A program made the position numbers and the translations under genes. A model generated the notes under the pieces. The model saw only the letters and a list, made by a program, of their open reading frames with translations. It was not told where the DNA came from and did no database searches. Shown here piece after piece: positions 34,851-43,921 of a stretch of 64,000 bases of DNA. The DNA lies in contig CAXXGW010000009.1 of NCBI GenBank assembly GCA_963666755.2, forward strand, positions 1,612,001 through 1,676,000, written 5' to 3'. The stretch is from CAXXOK01 sp963666755. Its GTDB lineage: Bacteria > Bacillota > Clostridia > Christensenellales > Aristaeellaceae. The stretch's first letter is position 1, and each line of letters begins with the position of its first letter.

Positions 34851-35163
34851 ACAAAAGGTATTCACCCGCCTGGCGCGCTGTTTTCCGTTTTCGGGAAGCA
34901 GAGCGCCTCTGTATCCCATGCGGGCAGCCTGCCGCAGTTTCTTGCCGAATGAGGGTTGGCCGGTAGGGAATCAGTCTTTGCGGGTCGAACCCTATTCCGG
35001 TGTCCATCAACCTGTTTTCCGGCTGAAAAACCAGCTGGCGCAGGCAGGGATGCACGGGTGCCGAACCTCGCAATGGAAATCCTACATCGCGTTGCCTTTA
35101 TAACCCTCGCGTGCATGGTTTGCACCGCAATCATAAGCCCGTCACAGGCTTCGGCAACAGACA
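34851..35163 (+). other. Non-coding gap after the shell genes
   Basis: About 310 bp between the second shell gene and a GC-rich hairpin before the flavoprotein gene. No pentamer (BMC-P) gene, RNA gene or convincing promoter is visible. Short open frames here lack a ribosome site or recognisable sequence. Confidence 0.45.
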
Positions 35164-35191
35164 CCCCCACGCCACAGGGTGGCCTCGGGGG
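35164..35191 (+). promoter_or_regulatory. Leader hairpin before the flavoprotein gene
   Basis: CCCCC/GGGGG and GCCAC/GTGGC arms form a two-part stem ending about 11 nt before the ribosome site of the gene at 35221. It may tune translation or act as an mRNA stability barrier. Confidence 0.4.
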
Positions 35192-35220
35192 TAAACCGCA
35201 AAGGGATGGAGCGGAACAGC

Positions 35221-36450
35221 ATGAGGATCATCGTTGTTGGCAGTGTAGCCGCGGGCATTTCCGCCGCACAGACGATTGCGGCACAATCGCCTGCGGAAAT
35301 CACGGTTTATGAGCGCGGGCGATTTCTTTCCTGCGGTCAGTATGGCTTGCCGTATTATCTGGCAAACCCGCAGGAAAGTCTGGGCGATGCCATCCGCTCC
35401 AAAACCGACCAGATGCGTGCGCTGGACATCGAGGTTCATCTCCGCCATGAAGTGGAGCACATTGACGCCGCCCGGCATGAGATAACCGTACGGAATTTGG
35501 ATGCCGGACAGGTGCTGACCGACCGCTACGACCATCTGGTGCTGGCAACCGGCGCGGAAACGCCGCTGCCGCAGGTGCCGGGGTCGGAAAAAATGGGTGT
35601 GCACACGCTGGGCACCGTAGGGGATGTTCTGTTTCTGCGGGAGTTCTTAAAGAGCCCCTACATACGGGATATTGTCATTCTGGGCGGCGGCGTTATGGGG
35701 TTGGAACTGGCTAAGGCAATGCTTACGCGCGGTCGCAACGTGCGTATTGTGGACAGGGAACGCCGCTTGCTCCCCTTGTTTGACGAGCCGGTGGCGCAGC
35801 TGATCCGTCAAAAGCTGGAAGCGCAGGGCGTGCAGTTCAGTCTGGGGGAATCGGTTACAGCCTTTGAGGGTCGCACGTATGTGGAAACACTCCAAACTGG
35901 CGGGGGAAGCTATCCCTGCGATCTGTGCCTGTGCACAAGTGGCGTCAGGCCCCGTACCGGGCTATTGGCAGGCACCGGCGCAACACTGGACGCCGATGGC
36001 TTTGCCCGCATTAAGCCGAATTTTGAAACGGATGTGCCGGGGTTATACGCCGCCGGTACCTGCGCCCATGTGACGGAAGGAAAGCTGCGCACCTTCTCGC
36101 TGCATCTGGATGGGTTGGAAATTGCGCGCACAGGGCTGACCGAAGAGGAAGCGCGCGGGGAGCGTCACGCGGTTGCCAGCGTTACCTTTAGCGGTGTAGA
36201 TCGCCCGGGCATCTGCCCCAACCCGCGGGATGTGACGCTCAAACTTGTGTACGACCCCGGCACGCGGCGTTTGCTGGGCGCGCAGGGTTGGGGCGCCAAG
36301 AACGTCGCCTCGCGCATCAATGCGCTGGCGGTGGCGATTGCCGCCGGTATGACCTGTGCGCAGCTGGCCGAAGTCGACTTTGTTTTTTCTTCCGCCGACG
36401 GCGCGCTTTGGGATCCGATTCAACTGGCTTGTCGGATGGCAAAACCATAA
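35221..36450 (+). CDS. FAD-dependent NADH oxidase/CoA-disulfide reductase-like protein
   Basis: A 409-residue pyridine nucleotide-disulfide oxidoreductase: FAD motif IIVVGSVAAGISAAQ, NAD motif IVILGGGVMGLELA, second FAD motif PGLYAAGTCAHV, and a C-terminal dimerisation domain. A single cysteine, Cys38 in RFLSCGQYGLPYY, lies where NADH oxidases have FLSCG, but three extra residues separate it from the LPYY seen in CoA-disulfide reductases. It is last in the microcompartment operon. It may regenerate NAD+ or reduced CoA for the aldehyde dehydrogenase (inference). ATG 35221 follows AAAGGGATGGAGCGG. An upstream in-frame start adds 14 residues and breaks the normal N-terminus. Confidence 0.88.
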   Translation: MRIIVVGSVAAGISAAQTIAAQSPAEITVYERGRFLSCGQYGLPYYLANPQESLGDAIRSKTDQMRALDIEVHLRHEVEHIDAARHEITVRNLDAGQVLTDRYDHLVLATGAETPLPQVPGSEKMGVHTLGTVGDVLFLREFLKSPYIRDIVILGGGVMGLELAKAMLTRGRNVRIVDRERRLLPLFDEPVAQLIRQKLEAQGVQFSLGESVTAFEGRTYVETLQTGGGSYPCDLCLCTSGVRPRTGLLAGTGATLDADGFARIKPNFETDVPGLYAAGTCAHVTEGKLRTFSLHLDGLEIARTGLTEEEARGERHAVASVTFSGVDRPGICPNPRDVTLKLVYDPGTRRLLGAQGWGAKNVASRINALAVAIAAGMTCAQLAEVDFVFSSADGALWDPIQLACRMAKP

Positions 36451-36479
36451 CGCATCAGCATCCTCATCCTGCATGACAA

Positions 36480-36535
36480 AATCCCGCCCCCTTCCTTTCT
36501 TTGCAGAAAATGAAGGGGGCGGGATTCTTCGTTTT
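36480..36535. terminator. Bidirectional terminator between convergent operons
   Basis: A 15-bp stem from AATCCCGCCCCCTTC (36480-36494) to its complement at 36512-36526, followed by TTCGTTTT on the plus strand. A/T-rich flanks allow use by the mgl operon from the other side. Confidence 0.85.
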
Positions 36536-36557
36536 AACTGGTTACACGCAGCTCTGC

Positions 36558-37622
36558 TTACTTTTTGGTAAGGTACTTGCGCATGTCGATGGCGCAGGCA
36601 ATCAGAATCACCAGACCCTTGATAATGTAGGTCGTGTTGCCGCTGATGCCCAGGAACGTCATGCCGCTGATAATCAGCTGCATCAGGATTACACCCATAA
36701 TCACGCCGCTGATCTTACCAATGCCGCCTACAAACGATACGCCGCCGATAACGCAGGCCGCGATGGCGTCCAGCTCGTAGTTGAGACCCACGGTTCCGGT
36801 GCTCGCGCCCAGACGGGCCGCTTCCACAAAGCCAGTGTAGCCGTAGGTGGCGCCTGCCAGCGCAAACACGCCGATGATGGTCATGGTCACGTTCACGCCG
36901 GATACACGGGCGGCTTCCTCGTTGCTGCCCACGGCGAACATGTTTTTGCCGAAGGTGGTTTTATTCCAGATGAACCACATGATGATGGTCACAATAATGG
37001 CATAGCCCACATAGCTCATCACCGGGGTATTGCCCAGCTTGAACATCGCCTTCATCACAAAGCCGGTGGTATAGCTCTCGTCCAGATTTGAAATCTGCAC
37101 CGCGTTGCTCAGCGTCAGGTAGGCGCCGTAGGTCAGCAACTGCGTGGAAAGCGTCACAATAAAGGGGTGCAGCTTGAACTTGGCCACGCAGAAGCCGTTC
37201 ACGATGCCGATAAGCGCGCCCAGCGCCAGCACCACGGGGATGACCAGCCAGATGGACTGGGGGCCGATGGCCGTCAGAAATTTGTTGGCGATCCCCACTT
37301 TTTGCAGCATGATGGCCGCCACAAAGCCGCTCAGGCCCACGATACGTCCGGCGGACAAGTCGGTGCCGGTCAGGATGATGGCACCCGCGATGCCCAGCGC
37401 GATGGGCAGGCGCGAAGCCGTCAGCTGGATAATGTTCACAATGGAAGCGATCTGTAAAAACGCAGGCCGCTGGATTTGGATGTATATGCAAAGCAGCACG
37501 ATGATGATAATCATCGCATGGTCCAACAGCCAGTTGCCCACTTCACGGAACTGGTCGCCACGGCTTAAGGCATGAAAATCCTGAATGCGCTTTTGAAGTT
37601 TTCCTTGCTTTTGCTGACTCAT
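36558..37622 (-). CDS. mglC: Galactose/methyl-galactoside ABC transporter permease
   Basis: A 354-residue CUT2 permease with about 8-10 membrane segments. Typical MglC/RbsC stretches are GIAGAIILTGTDLSAGRIVGLSG, NGFCVAKFKLHPFIVTL, FGKNMFAVGSNEEAARVSGV and LDAIAACVIGGVSFVGG. It follows the ATPase gene with a 15-bp gap, giving the order binding protein, ATPase, permease as in mgl operons. Confidence 0.93.
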   Translation of the reverse strand: MSQQKQGKLQKRIQDFHALSRGDQFREVGNWLLDHAMIIIIVLLCIYIQIQRPAFLQIASIVNIIQLTASRLPIALGIAGAIILTGTDLSAGRIVGLSGFVAAIMLQKVGIANKFLTAIGPQSIWLVIPVVLALGALIGIVNGFCVAKFKLHPFIVTLSTQLLTYGAYLTLSNAVQISNLDESYTTGFVMKAMFKLGNTPVMSYVGYAIIVTIIMWFIWNKTTFGKNMFAVGSNEEAARVSGVNVTMTIIGVFALAGATYGYTGFVEAARLGASTGTVGLNYELDAIAACVIGGVSFVGGIGKISGVIMGVILMQLIISGMTFLGISGNTTYIIKGLVILIACAIDMRKYLTKK

Positions 37623-37637
37623 GGGTTGGCCGCCTCC

Positions 37638-39161
37638 TTACATATACTTGGCCGCGAGGGTCATAATTTCTTCCTGCGTGGTGCTGGCGGTATCCACTTC
37701 GCCCGCGAGCCTGCCGTTGGACATGACCAGGATTCGGTCGCAAACGCCCAGCAATTCCGGCATTTCGGAGGACACCATAATCACGGATTTGCCTTCGCGT
37801 GCCATATCGATAATGATCTGGTAAATCTCGTACTTCGCGCCGACATCAATGCCGCGCGTGGGCTCGTCCATCAGGAAAATTTCCGGATCGGTTAAAAGCC
37901 AGCGGCCCAAAATAACCTTTTGCTGGTTACCGCCCGACAGCGCGCGAATTTTGGTGGAAAGCGACGGGGTTTTAATCCGCATTCGATCGACCGACCATTG
38001 GGTTTTCTGCTGCATTTTGCGGTTGCTCAGGTGGAGCAGCTTGTCGGAACGGCATTTTTTCAGGCAGGAGATAACCGTGTTGCTGCGCACATCCAGAATG
38101 CTGAAAATGCCGGTGGCGCGGCGTTCCTCTGTTACCATGGCCAGCCCGTTTGCAATGGATTCCTGCGGGGTGCGGTTATGGATACGCGCCCCGTTTTTGT
38201 ATAATTTGCCGCTTTTGCGGGTAGCGATGCCAAAAAGGTTTTCCAGCAGCTCCGTACGCCCGGAGCCGTCCAAACCGGCAACGCCTAGAATTTCACCCTT
38301 TTTCAATTCGAAGGACACATCCTTCAGGTGGGAGTACAGGGCGGTCAGGCCCTCCACCTTGAGCACGACCTCATTGCTGACCGTATGCTCCTTCGGGGGG
38401 AAACGGTTGGTCAGTTCGCGCCCCACCATGAGCCGGATAATCTGGTTCATGGTCAGCTCGTTGGCGGGTTTGGTCGCCACCCACTGGCCGTCGCGCATGA
38501 TGGTCACTTCGTCGGAGATGCGCAGAATCTCCTCCATTTTATGAGAAATGTAGATGATGCCGCAGCCCCGGTCGCGCAGCATGTTTATGATGCGGAACAG
38601 ATGCTCGACCTCCTGCTCGGTCAGCGAGGAAGTGGGCTCGTCAAACACAATCACCTTTGCGCCGTAGGATACGGCTTTGGCGATTTCCACCATCTGCCGC
38701 TGCGATACGGGCAGCGTACTCATGATGGTTTTGGGGTCGACTTTAATGCTTAAATCCTTAAAAATTTTCATGGTATCGGCGTACATTTTCCGCTCCGACA
38801 CCAGCGGGATCCATTTTGAAATTTTGGGGTAACGCCCAAGCCAGATGTTGTCCATCACGCTGCGTTTGAGCGCCTGATTCAGCTCCTGATGCACCATAGC
38901 GACGCCGTTATCCAGCGCCTCGCGGGAGGATTTGAAGTTAATCTCCTGACCCTCCAGAAAAATATGCCCGGAATCCTTGTTATAAATGCCGAAAAGGCAC
39001 TTCATCAACGTGCTTTTCCCGGCGCCGTTCTCCCCCATCAGCGCGTGCACGGTTCCGGCCCTCACGTTCAGGGAAACATTGTCCAGCGCCTGTACGCCCG
39101 GAAAGCTCTTGCTGATGCCTTCCATGCGCAGCAGAACCTTTCCATCGTTATGTTGCTCCAT
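37638..39161 (-). CDS. mglA: Galactose/methyl-galactoside ABC transporter ATPase (two ABC domains)
   Basis: 507 residues with duplicated ABC cassettes. The first has GENGAGKSTLMKCL and VIVFDEPTSSL. The second has the degenerate GLDGSGRTELLENL, SGGNQQKVILGRWL and FLMDEPTRGIDVGAKYEIYQ. This arrangement is characteristic of CUT2 importers (MglA, RbsA, XylG). ATG 39161 (MEQHNDGKVLLRMEGISKSF) is chosen because AGGAAGGAG precedes it. The open frame extends upstream across the hairpin. Confidence 0.95.
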   Translation of the reverse strand: MEQHNDGKVLLRMEGISKSFPGVQALDNVSLNVRAGTVHALMGENGAGKSTLMKCLFGIYNKDSGHIFLEGQEINFKSSREALDNGVAMVHQELNQALKRSVMDNIWLGRYPKISKWIPLVSERKMYADTMKIFKDLSIKVDPKTIMSTLPVSQRQMVEIAKAVSYGAKVIVFDEPTSSLTEQEVEHLFRIINMLRDRGCGIIYISHKMEEILRISDEVTIMRDGQWVATKPANELTMNQIIRLMVGRELTNRFPPKEHTVSNEVVLKVEGLTALYSHLKDVSFELKKGEILGVAGLDGSGRTELLENLFGIATRKSGKLYKNGARIHNRTPQESIANGLAMVTEERRATGIFSILDVRSNTVISCLKKCRSDKLLHLSNRKMQQKTQWSVDRMRIKTPSLSTKIRALSGGNQQKVILGRWLLTDPEIFLMDEPTRGIDVGAKYEIYQIIIDMAREGKSVIMVSSEMPELLGVCDRILVMSNGRLAGEVDTASTTQEEIMTLAAKYM

Positions 39162-39246
39162 GTTTGGGATGCTCCTTCCTTTGGGAGGGTCGCCCCGCGC
39201 GCGCCCCGACCGTCGGGCGAACATACAGGGGTAAAAATTCAAATCC

Positions 39247-39276
39247 GCGCGGAGAGGCTTTGCAGCCCCTCCGCGC
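39247..39276 (-). terminator. Intercistronic hairpin after mglB-like gene
   Basis: GCGCGGAG (39247-39254) pairs with CTCCGCGC (39269-39276). It lies between the binding-protein and ATPase genes, so it probably maintains high binding-protein mRNA relative to the transporter genes. Confidence 0.55.
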
Positions 39277-39310
39277 ATTTTTCAGGAATCAAGGTTTGCG
39301 TCGCAAAAGC

Positions 39311-40363
39311 TCACTCGCCGGTGTACACCGCGTACGGGATGGCGACCTTCCAGCCGTCGGTAACCACGTAGTTGGCATTCAGGCCCGCGAACATATCGGT
39401 GCCCGCGATCATGTTGGCGGAGATGGTGGCGATGGCGTCGGCCATGCCCTCGGCATCCTGCTTGATGGTGCCGGCCATCTGGCCCGCAGCGATCAGCGCC
39501 TTGGCATCTTCCGTCGCATCCACACCGAACACGGGGATGGTCTTGTCGCCGCTGTTGTAGCCCGCAGCCTGCAGGGCGGTCACAGCACCGATCGCCATTT
39601 CGTCGTTGTTGGCGATCACCAGCTCGACCATGTTGTTGTTGGCTTCGCTGTACTGGGCAAGGATGGTCTGCATGTAATCCAGCGCAACCTGACGGCTCCA
39701 GGTGCCGTTCTGGTCTACCAGATACTGCTTGGTGTTGCTGTCGTCATAGAACTTGAGGGCGGGCTTGCCGGCGGCCTCAAGGATCTTGTTGGCATCTTCC
39801 ACACCGTACTTGGTGCGGGCAATGGCTTCCTGATTGGCTTCGTCGCCCTTGAACATGACGTAGCTGATGACGCCGTCCTTGTTCAGGTCGTACTTGTCGT
39901 AGTTAGCCAGCAGGTAGTTGCCGATCATCTGGCCCTGCATGATGCCGGCTTCTTCATAGTTGGTGCCGACGAACACGCACTTGTCATAGCTCTTCACAAC
40001 ATCCTGGGAAACGGAACGGTTGAAGAAAATCAGCGGAACGCTGGCGGTTTTGGCACTGTCGACCACGTTCTGGGCGATGCCGTCGGCGCCGGTTTCGCAG
40101 ATGTTCACAACCAGCAGATTGGTGCCGCTGGCGATGGCGGTGTTGATCTGGTCGGTCTGGGTGGCCTGTGTGGCGTTGGCATCCTGATCGACAAACGTGA
40201 TGCCCTTCGCGGTCAGGGCGGCGTCAAGGCTGGTACGCACGGAGGAAAGATACACGTCGCTGAACGTGTACCAGAACACCTGCGCATTGCCTTCGGCCAC
40301 GGCGGCGGTGAACAGGCCCAGCGCCATAACCAGCGCCAGCAGCAGAGAAACGAGCTTTTTCAT
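39311..40363 (-). CDS. mglB: Galactose-type periplasmic sugar-binding protein
   Basis: 350 residues. Signal peptide MKKLVSLLLALVMALGLF then AAVAEG, with no lipobox. The mature protein is a type 1 periplasmic-binding fold: SDVYLSSVRTSLDAAL, LLVVNICETGADGIAQ, PLIFFNRSV, FVGTNYEEAG, KGDEANQEAIARTKYG, VIANNDEMAIGAVTAL and PVFGVDATEDA, close in pattern to MglB (VDATDDA, NNDAMA). The calcium-loop-like DLNKDGVISY at about residue 167 is typical of galactose-binding proteins. ATG 40363 has AGGAGAGATGTATCC upstream. It is the first gene of the mgl operon. Confidence 0.93.
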   Translation of the reverse strand: MKKLVSLLLALVMALGLFTAAVAEGNAQVFWYTFSDVYLSSVRTSLDAALTAKGITFVDQDANATQATQTDQINTAIASGTNLLVVNICETGADGIAQNVVDSAKTASVPLIFFNRSVSQDVVKSYDKCVFVGTNYEEAGIMQGQMIGNYLLANYDKYDLNKDGVISYVMFKGDEANQEAIARTKYGVEDANKILEAAGKPALKFYDDSNTKQYLVDQNGTWSRQVALDYMQTILAQYSEANNNMVELVIANNDEMAIGAVTALQAAGYNSGDKTIPVFGVDATEDAKALIAAGQMAGTIKQDAEGMADAIATISANMIAGTDMFAGLNANYVVTDGWKVAIPYAVYTGE

Positions 40364-40526
40364 GGATACATCTCTCCTTTTTCCTTGTCGGCATTGGGGA
40401 ACATGGTTCCGCATATGCTTCATGATCGCATCTTACAGGAATCGGGTCGGAATTTGAATGCGATTATCCATTGTGAATTGTGGAAATTCTCCTATCATAT
40501 CCGACAGGAAAACAGAATTTTCCGAA

Positions 40527-40555
40527 TTGACTTTGTGCCCGAAGGCCTGCATAAT
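40527..40555 (+). promoter_or_regulatory. Promoter of the YesN/YesM sensing operon
   Basis: -35 TTGACT (40527-40532), a 17-bp spacer, -10 CATAAT (40550-40555), 20 bp before ATG 40575. It lies in the 211-bp divergent region with mglB. A GGAAATTCT/AGAATTTTCC inverted repeat at about 40482-40523 could be a regulator site. Confidence 0.7.
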
Positions 40556-40574
40556 CAATGCGGAGGTGTGGCTG

Positions 40575-42185
40575 ATGTACAAGCTCCTGCTGGTGGACGA
40601 CGAGCGTGAAATCCTCAACGGATTATTGGAAGTGATCCCTTTTGAAGCCTTGGGGTTCACAGTCGTCGGCACGGCGGAAAATGGGCTGGAGGGTGTGCAG
40701 CTGTGCGAAGCGCTCAACCCCGACCTGATTGTGACCGACATCCGCATGCCGCTGATGGACGGGCTTGCCATGTGCCGCGAAATTCGCCGCAAATCCCCCA
40801 CGGTGCATTTTATTATCCTGACCGGATATGACGATTTTGAGTTTGCGCGGCAGGCCATGGCTTTTAAGAGCATGGACTATTTATTAAAGCCCATCTCCTC
40901 CACGGAGCTGAACGCCGTGCTGGCCGATACCCGCCAGAAGTTGGACGACGAGTTTTCCGTGCAGCGGGATATCAACCGTCTGCGCGCGAATTTTTCTGAA
41001 AGTTTGCCGTTATTGCGGGAGATGCTGCTCACCTCGCTGCTGACCGGCGGCATGGATGTGGAGGCGGCCCGCCGCGAAGCCTCGCGCTACCAGCTCACGC
41101 TGCAGGCCCGGCAGTATGCCGTGGCCGTAATGCGCCACCCCACCGCCCGGCAGGAGCTTCCGTCCGATTTGAACGATCCGGAGCTGATGAAACAGGCGAT
41201 TATCAACATCACGCGGGAGGTGCTGGCCGATTACTACCCCGCGCAGGTGTTCCACTTCGACAGCATGGTGGCGGTGCTGTTCTTCCTGCCTGACGAAACG
41301 GAGGAGGCGTTCCTGCGCGTACAGGAGGCGTTGGACGTGGTCAGGAAAACCGTGCTGCGCTTTCTGGATGTTGAGCCTGCTATCGGTCTGGGCGCGCCGT
41401 GTTTCGATTTGGAGGATCTGCGCGTTTGCGCGCGGCAGGCTGTATCGGCGCTGGATCACAGCGTGCTGCAGGGCGGCAGTGACATCCTGTGCGTAACCGA
41501 TATCGAACCCGGCAGCCGTACCGAGCAGGTTGCCAACGAAACCCTGCTGCGCACGCTGGCCAATGTGATTAAAATGGGCAACCGCGACGAGGCGGAGCGG
41601 GCGCTGGACACCCTTATGGGCGCGCTGGACAGGCCCACGCCGCATAACTACCGCGTTTACCTGCTGGAGGTTATGCTTACCCTCCTGCGCACCGCGCGCG
41701 ATATGAACGCCGATGTGGATATCCTGGGCGAGAACAACGCCACGCTGAACGCCCTGATGCGGGAGCCGGATGTGGGCAAGGCGACCGCGATTTTCAAGGA
41801 GCTGTCCGGAAGGCTGCAGGACGCAATCCTGACCGGCCGGGCCAGCGCTTCGGCTAACCTTGCCCATCAGGCGGAAGCCTACCTGAACGCGCATTTTACC
41901 GACCCCGATATGAGCGTGGAGCTGCTCTGCCGCGAGCTGCACGTTTCTGCCAGCTACTTCAGCGCCATCTATAAACAGGAAAAGAAGGAAACCTTCCACC
42001 AGACCCTGACCCGCCTTCGTATGGATTTATCCATGCAACTGCTGACCGCCACGAATAAAAAAACAACCGAGATTGCCCAAAGCGTAGGCCTTGCAGACCC
42101 CAGCTATTTCAGCCACGCGTTTAAGCGATATTTCGGGGTATCCCCCTCACAGGCGCGCACGGGTAAGGGCGTGAGTCCGGCATGA
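40575..42185 (+). CDS. YesN-type response regulator with AraC DNA-binding domain
   Basis: 536 residues. The receiver domain is residues 1-120 (LLLVDDEREI, phosphoacceptor Asp55 in LIVTDIRMPLMDG, ILTGYDDFEFA, LLKPISS). A middle helical/GGDEF-remnant-like region spans about 130-430. The C-terminal AraC domain has ELLCRELHVSASYFSAIYKQEKKETF and EIAQSVGLADPSYFSHAFKRYFGVSPSQ. ATG 40575 follows GGAGGTGTGGCTG. It overlaps the kinase gene by 4 bp. It likely activates the divergent mgl operon in response to sugar (inference). Confidence 0.95.
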   Translation: MYKLLLVDDEREILNGLLEVIPFEALGFTVVGTAENGLEGVQLCEALNPDLIVTDIRMPLMDGLAMCREIRRKSPTVHFIILTGYDDFEFARQAMAFKSMDYLLKPISSTELNAVLADTRQKLDDEFSVQRDINRLRANFSESLPLLREMLLTSLLTGGMDVEAARREASRYQLTLQARQYAVAVMRHPTARQELPSDLNDPELMKQAIINITREVLADYYPAQVFHFDSMVAVLFFLPDETEEAFLRVQEALDVVRKTVLRFLDVEPAIGLGAPCFDLEDLRVCARQAVSALDHSVLQGGSDILCVTDIEPGSRTEQVANETLLRTLANVIKMGNRDEAERALDTLMGALDRPTPHNYRVYLLEVMLTLLRTARDMNADVDILGENNATLNALMREPDVGKATAIFKELSGRLQDAILTGRASASANLAHQAEAYLNAHFTDPDMSVELLCRELHVSASYFSAIYKQEKKETFHQTLTRLRMDLSMQLLTATNKKTTEIAQSVGLADPSYFSHAFKRYFGVSPSQARTGKGVSPA

Positions 42186-43921
42186 AGGAGCGTCTGCGAC
42201 AGACTGGGCACAGCCTGCACACGCTCATGATCCTTGGGCTGCTGCTTTTTACGGCAGTACTGCTGATCTTTATGAGCGGCGCGCTGGTGCCCTTCATCAG
42301 CCGGCTGTTGTCGGAAAACGCGATTGAGCGCACCAAGGAAACCGTGCTGCAAAGCGTAAACGTGGTCGATCAGTACGTGGATTCCACCCTTTCCACCCTG
42401 CACTTTGCCACATCGCTGATCCCTGTGAACCCCGAGCTGGATGTGGCGTGGCACGCCCAAATTGAGCTGCTGGCGCGCTCCAATTCCGATATTACCGCCC
42501 TCGCGTTTTTTAACGGGCAGGGAGATTGCCTGTATGCCACCAGCGGCAAGCTGCGCGTTAGCGGCAACGATATCCGCCAGCGCCGCTGGTTTGTCGAGGC
42601 GCTCAAACAGGAAGGGACGCTCACCATGTTTTCCCGCCCCTACGTGCAGGACATCTTTGCTGACCAGCATAATTATGTGATAACGCTTTCGCGCGCGGTC
42701 ACCTATATGTCGGGCGGGCAGCAGCAAACGGGCATCATGCTCATGGATATCGGCTATTCTAACTTTGCCGCCCTGACCGATAAGGTAAAGCTGGGCGACA
42801 GCGGTTACACTTACGTGCTGGACGAATCCGATGTGCTGGTTGCCCACCCGCAACTGCAGCTGATCTATGCCGATCAGGCCCGGGAGGATATTGCCGCCGT
42901 GCAGGGGCAGATCGTAGGCCTGACGCGGGATAAGCAAAACGGCCGGGAGCGCGTGCTCATTATTACCGTTATTAACCAGACGCGCTGGCGCATGGTCGGC
43001 GTTGCCTATATTGACGAAATTCTGCAATCGCAGATGGCGTTTATCCGCATCATGTCGCTGGTGTTGCTGTCGGCCGCGTTTATCGCGCTGGGAACCGCAA
43101 CGCTCGTAGCCTACTGGGTTACACGGCCCATCACCCATCTGGAGCACAAAATGCGCAAGGTGGAGGCGGGCGACCTGAACGTGACCATTACCGAGCGGGG
43201 TTTCAGCGAAATCCGTTCGGTTGCCACCGCCTTTAACCATATGCTGACCCGCATCCGCGAGCTGATGGCGCAGATTGTGCACGAGCAGGAAACCAAGCGC
43301 CTGTATGAGCTGAACGCCCTGCAGGCGCAGATTAACCCGCATTTTCTGTATAACACGCTGGATTCCATCATCTGGATGGAGGAGCGCGGGCGCAGCCGCG
43401 AGGCGATTATCATGGTATCGGCTTTGGCAAAGCTGTTCCGCATTTCCATCAGCAAGGGGAAAAGCGTGATCTCCGTCGCGGAGGAAATCGAGCACGTGCG
43501 CAATTATGTGATTATCCAGAAGATGCGCTTTCAGGATAAGTTTGACTGTACCATTGAGGCCGACCCCGAGACCCTCAAGGAGCGTACGGTAAAGCTGGTA
43601 TTGCAGCCGCTGGTGGAGAACGCCCTGAACCACGCCATTGACGAGGCCGACGGCGCGTCCATCCACATCGCGGTGCGCGCCTATATCGAAGGGGACGAGC
43701 TGCGCTTTACCGTGACGGACGACGGCGTCGGTATCGCCGAGGAGCAGCTGAGCGGCATCCTCAGCCGGCCGGCCGGCATGGGCGGTATCGGGCTTCGCAA
43801 TGTGCACGAGCGCATCCAGCTGACGTTCGGCAAGCAATATGGCCTGACTATCGAAAGTGAAGAGGGGTGCGGCACGCTGGTTACCATCCGCATCCCCCGC
43901 GGCAGGGAGGTGGAACCGTGA
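42182..43921 (+). CDS. YesM-type sensor histidine kinase
   Basis: 579 residues. TM1 spans about 15-38, a large extracellular dCache-like sensor about 40-280, and TM2 about 283-306. A HAMP domain (VTRPITHLEHKMRKVEAGDLNV) follows, then the His_kinase domain with His387 in QAQINPHFLYNTLDSI and an HATPase domain (LQPLVENALNHAI, DDGVGI, GIGLRNVHERI). It phosphorylates the overlapping YesN regulator. Two sugar-binding proteins encoded directly downstream could present ligand to its sensor domain. Confidence 0.95.
   Translation: MKERLRQTGHSLHTLMILGLLLFTAVLLIFMSGALVPFISRLLSENAIERTKETVLQSVNVVDQYVDSTLSTLHFATSLIPVNPELDVAWHAQIELLARSNSDITALAFFNGQGDCLYATSGKLRVSGNDIRQRRWFVEALKQEGTLTMFSRPYVQDIFADQHNYVITLSRAVTYMSGGQQQTGIMLMDIGYSNFAALTDKVKLGDSGYTYVLDESDVLVAHPQLQLIYADQAREDIAAVQGQIVGLTRDKQNGRERVLIITVINQTRWRMVGVAYIDEILQSQMAFIRIMSLVLLSAAFIALGTATLVAYWVTRPITHLEHKMRKVEAGDLNVTITERGFSEIRSVATAFNHMLTRIRELMAQIVHEQETKRLYELNALQAQINPHFLYNTLDSIIWMEERGRSREAIIMVSALAKLFRISISKGKSVISVAEEIEHVRNYVIIQKMRFQDKFDCTIEADPETLKERTVKLVLQPLVENALNHAIDEADGASIHIAVRAYIEGDELRFTVTDDGVGIAEEQLSGILSRPAGMGGIGLRNVHERIQLTFGKQYGLTIESEEGCGTLVTIRIPRGREVEP

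Noticed and set aside
34851..35220. Hidden BMC-P (EutN/CcmL) pentamer gene
   Set aside because: Checked the translations around the shell genes. None shows a pentamer-like sequence, and the open frames are Arg/Cys-rich shadows.
42104..43837. Long open frame antisense to the YesM kinase gene
   Set aside because: It mirrors codon structure of the true gene on the GC-rich opposite strand, has no recognisable domain or ribosome site, and the plus-strand product is an unmistakable kinase.
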